Source of the DNA: Caballeronia temeraria
GTDB taxonomy: Bacteria; Pseudomonadota; Gammaproteobacteria; Burkholderiales; Burkholderiaceae
Reading direction: 5' to 3'
Length of the DNA: 64,000 nt
Assembly (NCBI RefSeq): GCF_001544795.2
Contig: NZ_FCOI02000006.1
Location: forward strand, 212,981 to 276,980
Part shown: positions 1-9,276 of the stretch, in pieces
Numbering within the stretch: the stretch's first letter is position 1
How the letters are laid out: each line of letters starts with the position of its first letter
Notes under the pieces: generated by a model
What the model was told of the DNA's origin: nothing
The model's input: only the letters and a program-made list of their open reading frames with translations
Database searches by the model: none
Program-made: the position numbers and the translations under genes

Positions 1-6
1 AAGCGC

Positions 7-2346
7 TTGCGTGCGCCTCGTGCCGGTTTCGTGGAAGGGGCCAGCAGCGCCGAGCCCAAGCGCGAGCGCGAACGGAAGGAGCCCGCGTCGACGAGCACGG
101 AGTCGCGCCGTCCAGCGCCGTCGGCTGAGACAACATCGCGGGCGACGAACCCGCAAGTCATGTTTCTTGGACGGGCGCTCTCAGGCGGCGATATCGAGGA
201 CGTCGAGAGCACGACGATCGAAGATGCGGCAGTAATCGGCACCGAGTCGACGCCGAGCGTTCCCGACCTGAATGCTTCGGGCAGGGAAGAAGAACCGGCC
301 TTTCATCCATTTGTGCCGCCCGTCTTCGAGCGGCCCACGTTTGAAAGTCTGGCGGCTGCAATGAAATCGGCTGAACAGCGCAGTTCGAGCGCGCAGCGCG
401 TCGAGCCGTCGCTCGATTCACCTATGGCCGACGCTGCCGCGCCGGCCGGTATGGCGACGAATGCACCCACCGGCGTTTCGACCGACGAGTCACCCGACGC
501 TCCGATTTCCATCGTCGCGACAGGCCTTGCGACGCAGACACCATCTGTAGCCACGCTCGAGCGCGCAGCAATCGAACATCCACGCGTGTCAGATGAGCAG
601 CCCGTGTCAGCGCCGAAGGCATCGAAAGGCTTCTTCGCGGAAGACGCGGACGAAGAGGGGGAGAGCGCAGGCACGGTGGGATTGATGTCCGGGCGTCCCG
701 AACTTGTCTCCCCCGAGTCGCTGCCCGAGTTCAAGCGCATCCTGACCGTATCGGATGACGACGCCGCGTTGCGTATTCCGGCGAATGCACGCAAGGAATT
801 CGTGGCGGTCGAACTGCAGCCTGGCATCGCAATCACGGTCGCAACGGCTCGCTTCTGCGAGAAGGCACAATACGCATCGTTCATCAAGGATCTTGGCAAC
901 AACGACATCCTGGTGCGCGAAGAGATGGTCGCGAGTGAGGCAGTCATCGCGGCGATCTATACCGGCAAGGCGGTTTCGCCGAACAATGCGGGCGTGCGCG
1001 AAGCCAGTCGAGCGATCGGCAACTTCCGTGACATCGTCGAAGCAGCCCATGCGTATGGCGCGAGCGATATTCACTTCGAACCGCGCGAGTTCCACAACGA
1101 AGTCGAAGTGCGGTTTCGCGTGAATGGCGATATGTACACCTTTCGCCACATGCCCAAGGCGATCGTGCGTCGCGCGTTGTTCGCGGCCTATAGCGATCTC
1201 GTCCAGCGCAACACAAATTCGGGTAACAGCTTTCAGCCCACCGCACCCCAGTCCGCCATGATTCCGTTGGTGGTGAAGACCGACACCGTGAACCTTCGGT
1301 GGCAGTCGTCTCCGCTCGTCGGCGGGTACGACGTGACGCTGCGTTTGCTCGATGGCAACTTCAAGAACTTCAACGTCTTGCTACCAAAGGACATGGGCTT
1401 CGAGCAAAGCCAACTCGACTTGATCGACACCTTGAACTATGTGAGCGGCGGCATCACCGCCCTGACAGGCGAGACGGGCTCGGGCAAGACGACGACGCTG
1501 CGCGCCCTCTCGTATATGCTGCCGGACCGGGAGCTGAAGAAGCAGTTCGCGGTGAATGAACCTTCCGAATATCCGATGCCTTGGCTTTCGGACTACTCGA
1601 TCATCCGCCGGCCGGACGAAACCGACGACGAGGCAAACCGAAAATACGCGGAGGTGATCCGCACGCTCATGCGTCAGGACCCGGACGATCTGACGATCGG
1701 CGAAGTGCGAGATCGTGTGGTGATGGGGCTGGTTGCCGAACTCGCGCTGACGGGTCACCCGGTTCGCTTCTCGCTTCACGCGAGTGACGTGATTGCCGCG
1801 GTGATGCGTATGGCCGGTGGTCGCCTTCAGTTGCCGATTGACGAACTCGCGTCCGAGGGCTTCATCAACGCGGTGGGCAACCAGAAGCTCATCCCGGCGC
1901 TGTGCGATCACTGCAAGCTCCCGGCTGAAGATGTGATGCCTGCGATGGATCTGGAAATCCTGCGGAACAAATTCGGCGTCGACACCACTCGGATGGCTTG
2001 TCGCAACTACGACGGTTGCCAGCACTGTCGTCTGGACGGCCTGTTCACGCGCAATGGCAAGGTCGCCGGCGGCACCAAACGTCCTTCCGTTGCGGCGGAA
2101 CTCTACCGTCCGACCCCCGAATTCCTCGAGCGTGTAGGAGAGCGTGACTGGGCCGGTGCGCGTCGAATCTGGCGCGGCGAGCGCCGTACAGGATTCGATA
2201 ATGCCGACATGACTGGAAAGACGCTCTATGAACACGCTCTTTTCAAGTCTTCGCGCGGTTTGATTGACCCACAATTCATCAATCGGTCGATGCAGTCGTT
2301 CGCGCAATACCGCGTGATGCCGGGCGTCGACGGTCGGATGCTCTAA
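7..2346 (+). CDS. pilQ: Type IVB pilus assembly ATPase, PilQ-like (5' end may lie outside the window)
   Basis: GspE/PilB-family secretion ATPase that would power assembly of the thin conjugative pilus from the cytoplasmic side. The frame is open to the window edge, so the TTG at 7 is only the first visible candidate start. Residues 1-230 are Ala/Pro/Glu-rich and look disordered. The ATPase half shows ASDIHFEP at about 352-359, a Walker A GETGSGKT at 488-495, a Walker B DDLTIGEVRD near 560 and a His box near 590. Two cysteine pairs (C633/C636 and C671/C674, with C665 nearby) resemble the zinc-binding tetracysteine of PilB/GspE proteins. It lies 12 bp before the pilR-like gene. The family is secure; the PilQ name rests on the PilR-PilS-PilV neighbourhood. 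Confidence 0.9.
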   Translation: MRAPRAGFVEGASSAEPKRERERKEPASTSTESRRPAPSAETTSRATNPQVMFLGRALSGGDIEDVESTTIEDAAVIGTESTPSVPDLNASGREEEPAFHPFVPPVFERPTFESLAAAMKSAEQRSSSAQRVEPSLDSPMADAAAPAGMATNAPTGVSTDESPDAPISIVATGLATQTPSVATLERAAIEHPRVSDEQPVSAPKASKGFFAEDADEEGESAGTVGLMSGRPELVSPESLPEFKRILTVSDDDAALRIPANARKEFVAVELQPGIAITVATARFCEKAQYASFIKDLGNNDILVREEMVASEAVIAAIYTGKAVSPNNAGVREASRAIGNFRDIVEAAHAYGASDIHFEPREFHNEVEVRFRVNGDMYTFRHMPKAIVRRALFAAYSDLVQRNTNSGNSFQPTAPQSAMIPLVVKTDTVNLRWQSSPLVGGYDVTLRLLDGNFKNFNVLLPKDMGFEQSQLDLIDTLNYVSGGITALTGETGSGKTTTLRALSYMLPDRELKKQFAVNEPSEYPMPWLSDYSIIRRPDETDDEANRKYAEVIRTLMRQDPDDLTIGEVRDRVVMGLVAELALTGHPVRFSLHASDVIAAVMRMAGGRLQLPIDELASEGFINAVGNQKLIPALCDHCKLPAEDVMPAMDLEILRNKFGVDTTRMACRNYDGCQHCRLDGLFTRNGKVAGGTKRPSVAAELYRPTPEFLERVGERDWAGARRIWRGERRTGFDNADMTGKTLYEHALFKSSRGLIDPQFINRSMQSFAQYRVMPGVDGRML

Positions 2347-2358
2347 ACCGGGTCGGTC

Positions 2359-3477
2359 ATGCTCAATACCTTTGCAAAAATGCTTCCCAAGCGGCAGCAA
2401 GTCGCCACTGCGCGCTGGCGTTTCCAGAAAGTGCGCGAGGACTTCTACCGCGAGACACGGCTCGATATCGCAGCCAAAGGCCTGCGTAACACCGAGACGC
2501 TATTCGACCGGCTGGAGACCTACGAGAAGCGCAATCGCGCACGCGGCCGCATTGAGTGGCATGTGTTCGCCCGTATTCGCGAGACCATGCAGCGCGGCGA
2601 GAGCTTCGCGCACGCGATAAAGCCATTCATTCCCGGCGATGAGTACGCGTTGCTCGACATCGCGGATGAGTCGGCGCGCGAGGATGCGGTCGTGCGCGGC
2701 TTCGAGCTCGCCGAGATGGCCGCGAAGGCGAAACGCGTCTTGTCGTCGACGACGTCGGTCCAGATGGCTTATCCAGCCCTGCTGCTCGTCTATATGTACG
2801 CGTACTGCATGCTGTTTGGTGGCGTCATCTTTCCACAGGTCAAGGATGTTCGGCCATTGGAACAGTGGCCCGACCTCGGGCGCTTCCTCTATCACGTCGA
2901 CACGTTCTGCTTTGAGTACTGGTGGCTCACGCTTACGGTCGTGATCGGTCTTGTCTTCGCTTACTTCTCAAGCCTGAAGCGCTGGGCGGGACCGCTGCGG
3001 GACAAATTCGATCGCATGCCGCTGCTCTGGCGCAATCGACGCGACTTGCGTGCCGCGCTACTGATCGTCTCGTTGGCAGGCCTGTTCGATTCGAACCTCA
3101 CACTGCGCGCCGCGCTGGAGAGGCTGTTGAAGACCGCCGACCCGTGGATGCGTTGGCACCTGATGACGATGAACCGGCGGCTTACCGCGCGGGCGGATGA
3201 GCCGATGCGTGCGCTCGACACCGGAATCTTCTCCACGACGATCGTCGACACGATCACCGATGCGGCAGGGCGCGATCAATTCGAACTGGCGATCAAGAGC
3301 CTCGGGCGTGAATCGCTTGATCGCGTGGTTGAGGCAGTCAAGCGTAACGCGCGGCTGACGCACTTCATGCTGCTCGGCATCGCTGCCGCGTTCTTTCTGA
3401 CTCTCGGAATTGGTTCGTACATCGTGACCGGCGCCGTCAACCTGACTTCGGGCAATCCCGCGGTTTCCACCTACTAA
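2359..3477 (+). CDS. pilR: Type IVB pilus inner-membrane platform protein, PilR-like
   Basis: GspF/T2SF-type polytopic membrane protein, the platform against which the PilQ ATPase works. The 372-residue length is normal for the family. Hydrophobic segments lie at about 136-158, 185-203 and 334-358, with cytoplasmic helical regions between, which matches the GspF layout. The ATG at 2359 follows the pilQ stop closely, and the downstream pilin gene starts 11 bp after its stop, so the three genes form one operon. Identification rests on topology, length and gene order; no short diagnostic motif was used. Confidence 0.85.
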   Translation: MLNTFAKMLPKRQQVATARWRFQKVREDFYRETRLDIAAKGLRNTETLFDRLETYEKRNRARGRIEWHVFARIRETMQRGESFAHAIKPFIPGDEYALLDIADESAREDAVVRGFELAEMAAKAKRVLSSTTSVQMAYPALLLVYMYAYCMLFGGVIFPQVKDVRPLEQWPDLGRFLYHVDTFCFEYWWLTLTVVIGLVFAYFSSLKRWAGPLRDKFDRMPLLWRNRRDLRAALLIVSLAGLFDSNLTLRAALERLLKTADPWMRWHLMTMNRRLTARADEPMRALDTGIFSTTIVDTITDAAGRDQFELAIKSLGRESLDRVVEAVKRNARLTHFMLLGIAAAFFLTLGIGSYIVTGAVNLTSGNPAVSTY

Positions 3478-3488
3478 AAGGACTTCAA

Positions 3489-4103
3489 ATGACCAAGGAT
3501 CAAACTCAGGCTGTGCACGCGGACGATGTGAAGACGCGCCGCGCACGTATCCTGAAAATCGCTCGCGCCAAGCGCCAGTCGGGCGAGCTCTCGATGATCG
3601 AAGCCGGCGCGGTGATGGCCGGTGCGGCGCTGCTCGCGCTGGCGGTGTATGCCGGCGGCAAATATGTGCTCGACTTGATCCGCTCGTCGCAGTTCAAGAG
3701 CGAAGCGCAGATGTTCCACACGGGCATTCTGAACGCCACCCAGGCTGATGCGGACTTCTCCGCAGAGACGCTGAAGATCCTCGCGCAAAACCATGCGTTC
3801 GACTCGGCAGGCGCACGCGTGGCGACCGACTACTCGTCGGTGAAGGGCATGTTCAACGGCACGTTGACGACGACGGTGAGCACGCTCGTCACGGCGAACG
3901 ACTCGCTTGTGTTGACCTATCCGGTGACGGCCTCGGTGTGTTCGATGAGCATCGCGGCGCTGTCGACGGTCTACACGCAAGTCGTCGTGAACGGCACTAC
4001 GATTTCGGCACCGACCACGCCGTTCAGCGCCTCGGCAGCGGCGACTGCATGCGCATCGGCGGGCGCGACCGCGTCGTTGGCCTTGTGGACCACGCGTACA
4101 TAA
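3489..4103 (+). CDS. pilS: Major type IVB prepilin, PilS-like
   Basis: 204-residue prepilin, the presumed main subunit of the conjugative pilus. A long basic leader (about 32 residues, rich in Arg and Lys) ends in QSG; cleavage after G32 would expose ELSMIEAG followed by a hydrophobic helix at about 39-56, the type IV pilin signature, although the usual Glu at +5 sits at +6 here. The C-terminal part is Thr/Ser/Ala-rich and has two cysteines that could form the pilin disulfide. Position between the PilR-like and PilV-like genes supports the call. Confidence 0.8.
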   Translation: MTKDQTQAVHADDVKTRRARILKIARAKRQSGELSMIEAGAVMAGAALLALAVYAGGKYVLDLIRSSQFKSEAQMFHTGILNATQADADFSAETLKILAQNHAFDSAGARVATDYSSVKGMFNGTLTTTVSTLVTANDSLVLTYPVTASVCSMSIAALSTVYTQVVVNGTTISAPTTPFSASAAATACASAGATASLALWTTRT

Positions 4104-4118
4104 AGCAGGGACGCCGAC

Positions 4119-5428
4119 ATGGGAAGCATATTGGAGATGTTGATCGTCCTGGTCGGCGCGGCCTTGCTGACTGCGCAAGGGATCACGGAGGACATTGCGG
4201 CCAAGCGGCAGAACCTGTTGCAGATCGAAGGCCAGAACATGGCTTCGATCAACGCGGCGCTTGGCAGCTATATCACCAACAACTATGCGACGCTCGTTCC
4301 GGCGGGCTACTCGCAAACGACGGCCAGTCTGGTCGCTCCGGGCAATGTACCGACGCTTGCGCAGTTGAGCGCGCAAAGCAATAGCAAGATCGCATTCAAG
4401 AGCGGTCCGTTCTGGGGGGGCGCCTACCAGATTAGCTTGTCGATCGTGCCGGACAACTGCTCGACCGCTTTGGGGAACTGCCATATTGCGTCGCAAATCT
4501 ATCCGTCGCAGCCCTTGCTTAAAAAGGGCACGACGGACATCGCGGGCGCTGGAACTTTGATTGCAACGGGGGGCAGTCAGTTCGGGTTCTCGAGCAACCG
4601 CACGCCGACTGTCATCACGGGCAATCAGGGGCAATGGACGCTGCCGAACCCCGCGGGCAACAAGGCAGGGATCGTCCTCGCAATCAATGGATTCGGGGCA
4701 GACGGGAATTCCCCGTATTACCGACGCGACGGCGCGTTGCCGCTTACTGGGACGATGAACGCGAACGACCAGGACATCCAGAACATCGGAAACATGTCCG
4801 GGAAGACGCTCAAGTTGCAAGCCGGAAATAGTTTGCAGATGGCGAACGGAACGATCTACTACGGTGACGACACAAACGCCGCGATTCGCACCAAAGGCAC
4901 GCTCTATATCCAGAACTACGCGGGCTCGGGTCCGGCTCCAATCAGCGTGGGAAATGTGTCCTCGAGCGGAACGGTGAGCGCGGTTACGGTATCCGGGACT
5001 ACGGTAAACGCCACCGTAGCGAACATCAACTCGGTGGCCTCAAACTGCTCATGGAATGGTGTCACGATCCGAAACAACCAATTATTTGTTTGCAACAAAT
5101 GGGGCAACTGGATCGGCGCGAGCACCTTGGTCAGCAATCAGTCCGCCGATGCTCAATACAGCGGGTGGTACAACGGATGGGGCGTCTACCCTCCCACCTG
5201 CGGACCTGGTGGCTCGGCATGGTACAGGATCACACACAGTCGATCACAACCGATTACGCAAACCGCAATCCACCTCTTTCAGGCGCGCGCTATACGATGG
5301 GTTGGAACGGGTCTCAGTGGATCCTTCAGATCTACAACGTGCTAGCGGATGGCGCGAACACGCTCGTCCCAGATCAACTGGGACTGCAAGCGCAGATCGA
5401 CGTCGGTTGCACCTACGCCAATCAATAA
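4119..5428 (+). CDS. pilV: PilV-like minor pilin / tip adhesin, frameshifted near its C-terminus
   Basis: The N-terminus (MGSILEMLIVLVGAALL, then QNLLQIEGQNM and SINAALGSYI) matches the conserved part of PilV, the tip adhesin of thin conjugative pili that selects recipient cells. The central region is repetitive and Gly/Asn/Thr-rich, including an SNCSWNGV...LFVCNKWGNW segment typical of minor-pilin tails. The frame opened at 4119 stops at 5345 after an Arg/Ser-rich tail that looks unnatural. The other frame from about 5225 gives a well-formed end (GARYTMGWNGSQW, then VGCTYANQ) and stops at 5428, 8 bp before the next gene. A one-base slip near 5220-5230 would join them. It may be a real mutation or a sequencing error. 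No shufflon repeats were seen. Confidence 0.75.
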
Positions 5429-5436
5429 GGAAAACT

Positions 5437-6024
5437 ATGAAAATAAGGGCAGCGCTTTCGCTGACGATGTTGGCGACGCTTGGTGCGGTGCTGACTGTCC
5501 CGACACGGTCGAACGCGGAGTGGGTGCAGAATCCTATTGGCGTGCCGCGTGCCCCAAGTTGCGATCCGGGTTACTCATGGCAGAAGTTGGGTGTGCGCTA
5601 TCAGTGCGCGACGCCCCAACCGACGTGCGCATACGGCTTCGCAAGCGGTCCGGCGTGGAGCGGCGCTACGTGGATCTATTCATGCAACGCACCGCCGCCC
5701 CCGCCGCCGCAGAATGATCCACCGGTGAATCCGGCTGATCAGGCGAAGGCCAATTGCGCGGCGCGAGCTCTGCAAGATGGAATCACGATTGGACCACAGA
5801 CGCGGCAGTATCACCTCAAGTCCAACGGAGTCTGGTACTGGTCGACCTACTACGATCATTCGCCCGGCCCGGCCTACGACTTGTCGAGTGGTTATACGAG
5901 CAACTTATGGACTGTAGCCTGCGCGACGATGGATGACGGGTCTTGGGCGAATGTCAATCAGGCATACTTCAAATCCGGTGAATACGGCGATTGCGGTGGT
6001 ACGGCCTGCGGCGGCGGAACCTAA
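5437..6024 (+). CDS. Secreted Trp/Cys-rich protein, last gene of the pilus operon
   Basis: 195-residue protein with a clear signal peptide (basic start, hydrophobic core, predicted cut after TRSNA at about residue 28). The mature part has several cysteines, Trp-rich stretches, a run of seven prolines near residue 89 and a Gly/Cys-rich end. The start follows AAGGAAAACT, a good ribosome binding site, and is 8 bp after the corrected pilV stop, so it is probably co-transcribed with the pilus genes. A surface or pilus-associated role is inferred from export and position only; no family was recognised. Confidence 0.7.
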   Translation: MKIRAALSLTMLATLGAVLTVPTRSNAEWVQNPIGVPRAPSCDPGYSWQKLGVRYQCATPQPTCAYGFASGPAWSGATWIYSCNAPPPPPPQNDPPVNPADQAKANCAARALQDGITIGPQTRQYHLKSNGVWYWSTYYDHSPGPAYDLSSGYTSNLWTVACATMDDGSWANVNQAYFKSGEYGDCGGTACGGGT

Positions 6025-6054
6025 TCGACCTACGACACGTTGAGACTGAAAAAC

Positions 6055-6077
6055 GCCTCGATTGTACGGATCGGGGC
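6055..6077 (-). terminator. Intrinsic terminator of the CAP lipoprotein gene
   Basis: An 8-bp stem (GCCTCGAT / ATCGGGGC with G-U pairs) has a 7-nt loop. Read on the minus strand it is followed by GTTTTTC. It lies between the convergent pilus operon and the CAP gene. Confidence 0.65.
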
Positions 6078-6118
6078 GCCTTTCGATGGAGAGAAAACTG
6101 CCGTTAGCCTCTACGGTC

Positions 6119-7225
6119 TTACTTGGAAGCCGTTGTGAAGCTCCAAGTAGCGGAAACCGGCGCGCCGTCCCGGGCACCCACAAACGCCACGGTGTAGGTG
6201 GTGTTCGCCTTTAGGGCGGACAGTGGGAGCAGAACAGCTGTCCCACTCGGCAGGAGATTGTTCGGATCTGCAATAGTGGTGGCGGTCGACCCGGCAACGG
6301 CGGCCGACGGAACCAGGATACGCGTCGCTACCAAGGAGCCGCTGCTGTCTGTCAACGCATACTGGCTTACCGTCAATGTGTCGATACCTTGAGCAGCACT
6401 AACGCGAACCAGGATTGGACGGCCCGGGGCAGAAACGTCCGGAGCCGGATTGGACGCCTCGGGACGCATCGACAGGGCAACACCGATTTCACTCGCATAC
6501 GGGGAGTGCACAACCGCTGTCGAAGCGATCTGCTGGCCTCCAACGGATGTCAAGCTGTTACCTGTCGGCGTGCCGGTGACGCCAGTCGACGTTCCGAAAT
6601 CGCTCACGCAGGTGTAGTTTGGGTACCCCGTAGACCCCGGACCGTAGCCGAGTCCGATAGTCTCCTGCGTGTAGGTCAAGCTGACCAAGTGATAGACGGA
6701 TGCCAATGCCTGACCAACGCAGTCGGCTGCATCGGCAATTGCGGTCGTAGCGAATCCCGCCGCTACGTTCTCCCCGACGTATTCAGTTGTCGGAGCGCCT
6801 GTTTTGCGCGCCCGGGCAAGAGGCGTATCGGCATAATAATTCGCATTGCCAGTAATTTCATCGTGCGGCAGGGAGTTGATGGCACCGGTGCTTAGGTTGC
6901 CGGAGAGATACAGCGAGTGTGCCTGCGCGGACGTATCAAGAATTGGATCTTGGCTGAGCATGCCGACGCCCATCGCATTGCGATAGGCGTTGATCTGATT
7001 GAACGCCACGATCTGGAACGAGCCGGCCGCATAGGTCGGCGTTGCCACCGACGTGCGCGGAGCGACGCCCGAGGTCGTTTGGCTGCCGGTTGGTGCGCTT
7101 GCGCCAGAGGCAGGCGCTGCGCCGGAGCTTGCATTGTCGCCGCCACCGCCGCCACCACACGCGCCCACCAAGAGCGAAGCAGCGATCGCGGCCATCGGAA
7201 GTTTGAAGTTGCTTTTAATCGTCAT
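6119..7225 (-). CDS. CAP (SCP/PR-1 type) domain lipoprotein
   Basis: 368-residue lipoprotein. LLVGAC with Cys23 is a lipobox, followed by a Gly run and a Ser/Ala linker. The CAP domain starts near residue 50 (IVAFNQINAYRNAMGVG) and shows the family pattern of a helix with AQAHSLYL, HDEITG, VGENVAAG and later GLGYGPG...NYTCVSDFG. Bacterial CAP proteins are extracytoplasmic and their function is mostly unknown. A Ser/Thr-rich C-terminal domain of about 130 residues follows. It has its own promoter-like sequence and terminator, so it is likely a single-gene unit. Confidence 0.85.
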   Translation of the reverse strand: MTIKSNFKLPMAAIAASLLVGACGGGGGGDNASSGAAPASGASAPTGSQTTSGVAPRTSVATPTYAAGSFQIVAFNQINAYRNAMGVGMLSQDPILDTSAQAHSLYLSGNLSTGAINSLPHDEITGNANYYADTPLARARKTGAPTTEYVGENVAAGFATTAIADAADCVGQALASVYHLVSLTYTQETIGLGYGPGSTGYPNYTCVSDFGTSTGVTGTPTGNSLTSVGGQQIASTAVVHSPYASEIGVALSMRPEASNPAPDVSAPGRPILVRVSAAQGIDTLTVSQYALTDSSGSLVATRILVPSAAVAGSTATTIADPNNLLPSGTAVLLPLSALKANTTYTVAFVGARDGAPVSATWSFTTASK

Positions 7226-7274
7226 TTGTTGTTCCGACCTAGTTGATGCAGTCGCCCGTGCGATCTGCTTACTT

Positions 7275-7303
7275 TCATGTTATCGAGCGGTGTTCGAAGT
7301 CAA
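7275..7303 (-). promoter_or_regulatory. Candidate promoter of the CAP lipoprotein gene
   Basis: On the minus strand TTGACT (7303-7298) is followed after 17 bp by ACATGA. The -35 box is good and the -10 box poor. It lies about 50-75 bp upstream of the ATG at 7225. Confidence 0.4.
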
Positions 7304-7435
7304 GTCGTCCCGGAATCCGCCCCGTTACCGCGATCCTCGTTGGAAAGTGCCTTTGGCCAATGGGCGGCGCAGGCATTTTAATACTTCGTAAGAAATGCGG
7401 ATCTGCCACCGTTGCGGCCTCGCAACCGTTTGCCA

Positions 7436-7807
7436 TCAACGCTGCGCGCGCTTCCTGAGCTTGCTCGCGCGCAAGACAACGAATGCGACGCAAAGCGCGA
7501 CGCCGGCGGTCACGGGCTGTGATGTGCCGATCGTTGAAAGCAGCAACGAGCCGCCCCACAGGAAAATAAGGAATGTGGCGAGGGCGGCGAATGGCTTACT
7601 CTTCAGAACCGAAGCGATTCGCCCTTTTCCGCGACGAGACCGTCGAGAGAAGAGCACGTTGCTCTTTTCGAGATCAAAGGCGTCGGGAGAGGGGGCACTG
7701 GCGCGATCGCTGCGATAGTGCCGTTCGTATCGTTGAAACCGCCCGTCGCCGCGGCCCCGAAGCCACGCGGAGACGCTATCGGAAAAGAGGAAGGCGAAGT
7801 CCTGCAT
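7436..7807 (-). CDS. Small membrane protein, unknown function
   Basis: 123 residues. The first 65 are polar and basic; two hydrophobic segments lie near residues 73-88 and 98-112, and the end is basic. The start at 7807 lies 3 bp after the stop of the 56-residue gene upstream, so the two are probably translated from one mRNA. No family recognised. Confidence 0.55.
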   Translation of the reverse strand: MQDFAFLFSDSVSAWLRGRGDGRFQRYERHYRSDRASAPSPDAFDLEKSNVLFSRRSRRGKGRIASVLKSKPFAALATFLIFLWGGSLLLSTIGTSQPVTAGVALCVAFVVLRASKLRKRAQR

Positions 7808-7810
7808 GAT

Positions 7811-7981
7811 CTAGTGCATCACGTCCGACTGAAACTCGACTGCACCTACCGCGTCGGGAATGCAGCGACCATCGGCCTCGGCATAGAACGCGCCGGTCTC
7901 CCGATCGTGCCAACCGAACTGAGCGCGTCCGTCACGCGAGAAGATGACCAGTCCGGCGTCAACGGTAAATTCATGCGACAT
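7811..7981 (-). CDS. 56-residue protein of unknown function
   Basis: A short gene with a strong GGAGG about 7 bp before its ATG at 7981. The sequence begins MSHEFTVDAG and includes SRDGRAQFGWHDRETG and a GRCIPDAVGA segment. It is acidic, soluble-looking and lies between the FlhC-like gene and a membrane protein gene, 25 bp after the former. The ribosome binding site and tight spacing support translation; the function is unknown. Confidence 0.6.
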   Translation of the reverse strand: MSHEFTVDAGLVIFSRDGRAQFGWHDRETGAFYAEADGRCIPDAVGAVEFQSDVMH

Positions 7982-8006
7982 CGATTGGACCTCCAGATCC
8001 GTTAAA

Positions 8007-9194
8007 TTAGGCTTTCGATCGACCTTTTTTCTTCTTCAGATCGAAGCGGGGTTTGAAGGCGTAGCTGCAGCCGGGACAGACGAAGTCCTTGGCCAACTCG
8101 ATCTTTCCTTCACCGTTGGACAGGATGTAGTCCGTGCCGCAGCTTCGGCAGGGCGCCATTGTCAGGCGCGAGTCCATCGCCATCGAGCGCGTCAGGTGAT
8201 TTGCACGATCGGCCGTGATGACGAGCTTTTCACCGAACATTTTCGCGACGATGTCGTTGGCTGCGATCAGCGCCTCAGGAATGCTCGCCTTATTTTCGAG
8301 CGCGCATCGGTACAGCCAGACCAACAGCGTGCCTTGCAAGCGATGCGCCGGATAGTCAACGTACCACGTGAGCGAGCTAGGGTTGCAGCCGCAGGGCGAG
8401 CTCACACCGTGGATCTGCTTGTATGTGTTACGCGCTCTCGTCTGGTTCAGGCCAAACAGATTGGTCGCGGTCGATGCGCGAACGCCTTGCGTCATCAGCA
8501 TGCGAGCGTAGACATCTCGCTGGGCGCGATCCAAACGGAGGTCCGACCAGAGATGCGTGTAGGGCAGAGCGGTCGATTTGAGGTTCGACGTGCTCATCAG
8601 GTAATGGGCGACAGATTCGTGTGTGAGCCATCCGGCACTGTATTCGGTCCAAAAAAGTTGCTCGTCGAACCGCCATCTGAAAAGCGGGAAGGTGATCGCG
8701 CCAATCGCCGCTTCGAGCCGGCCGATCGGCAATTCCATAAGGTACTCGGCGAGCTTGAAGGAAATGCCAAGCAAGGGCGCGGCCAGGACGCTCATGTGGA
8801 GTACGTCTTTGAGCAGGGAAACGTAGGTACAGTTGTAGTGAAAGATATCGCGCGCGGTCAGGGCGTCGACAGCGGGCATCGCTTTGGTCAACTCTTCGAC
8901 AGTGGGGGAGAGGAGAACACCATCGACGAACGTTTCCCAGTCGCGAGGATCTTGCAAAGCGGGAGCAAGTGCGAGAAACGGCATGTTCATCAGCATCGCC
9001 TTCGGGAGCGCGCGGGCTTTGAACGTGTCCATGTTGTCGCGGGAGACGCCGAAGAAGTTTTCAGCGTCCCGATAACGGACGAGCACGTTGTGAATGACAT
9101 CCGTCAGTGCGTAGTTGGCTCGCTGAATCTTTTCGGCGATGAATTTCGGAAGCGAGATCGTGGTCTCGACAGCATCTAGGGTGTTCGTTGACAT
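8007..9194 (-). CDS. FlhC-like transcriptional regulator
   Basis: 395 residues. The C-terminal half resembles FlhC, the zinc-containing subunit of the FlhDC flagellar activator: ARMLMTQGVRASTAT, then GLNQTRARNTYKQIHGVSSP (compare the RLYKEI-GVSPP region of FlhC), a WYVDYPAHRLQGTLLVWLY segment and paired cysteines C349/C352 and C373/C376 as in the FlhC zinc site. FlhC itself is about 190 residues, so there is an extra N-terminal region of about 190 residues with no recognised domain. No FlhD-like gene is adjacent. A role in controlling plasmid genes is plausible and untested. Confidence 0.7.
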   Translation of the reverse strand: MSTNTLDAVETTISLPKFIAEKIQRANYALTDVIHNVLVRYRDAENFFGVSRDNMDTFKARALPKAMLMNMPFLALAPALQDPRDWETFVDGVLLSPTVEELTKAMPAVDALTARDIFHYNCTYVSLLKDVLHMSVLAAPLLGISFKLAEYLMELPIGRLEAAIGAITFPLFRWRFDEQLFWTEYSAGWLTHESVAHYLMSTSNLKSTALPYTHLWSDLRLDRAQRDVYARMLMTQGVRASTATNLFGLNQTRARNTYKQIHGVSSPCGCNPSSLTWYVDYPAHRLQGTLLVWLYRCALENKASIPEALIAANDIVAKMFGEKLVITADRANHLTRSMAMDSRLTMAPCRSCGTDYILSNGEGKIELAKDFVCPGCSYAFKPRFDLKKKKGRSKA

Positions 9195-9276
9195 AGTTCT
9201 TGTTTGTGGCTTTTTTTAGCTTCGTCGGACGCGATAGAGCGCGCCCGGCCCGTAGCTTTTCTCGTTGATTCTTACC

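Noticed and set aside
3474..4820. 448-residue minus-strand frame opposite the pilin genes
   Set aside because: Arg-rich low-complexity translation; the plus strand carries PilS and PilV-like genes.
4119..5428. Shufflon (inversion repeats) at pilV
   Set aside because: No repeated sfx-type sequences or Rci-like recombinase next to pilV; the recombinase at 19.7 kb is of another type and far away.
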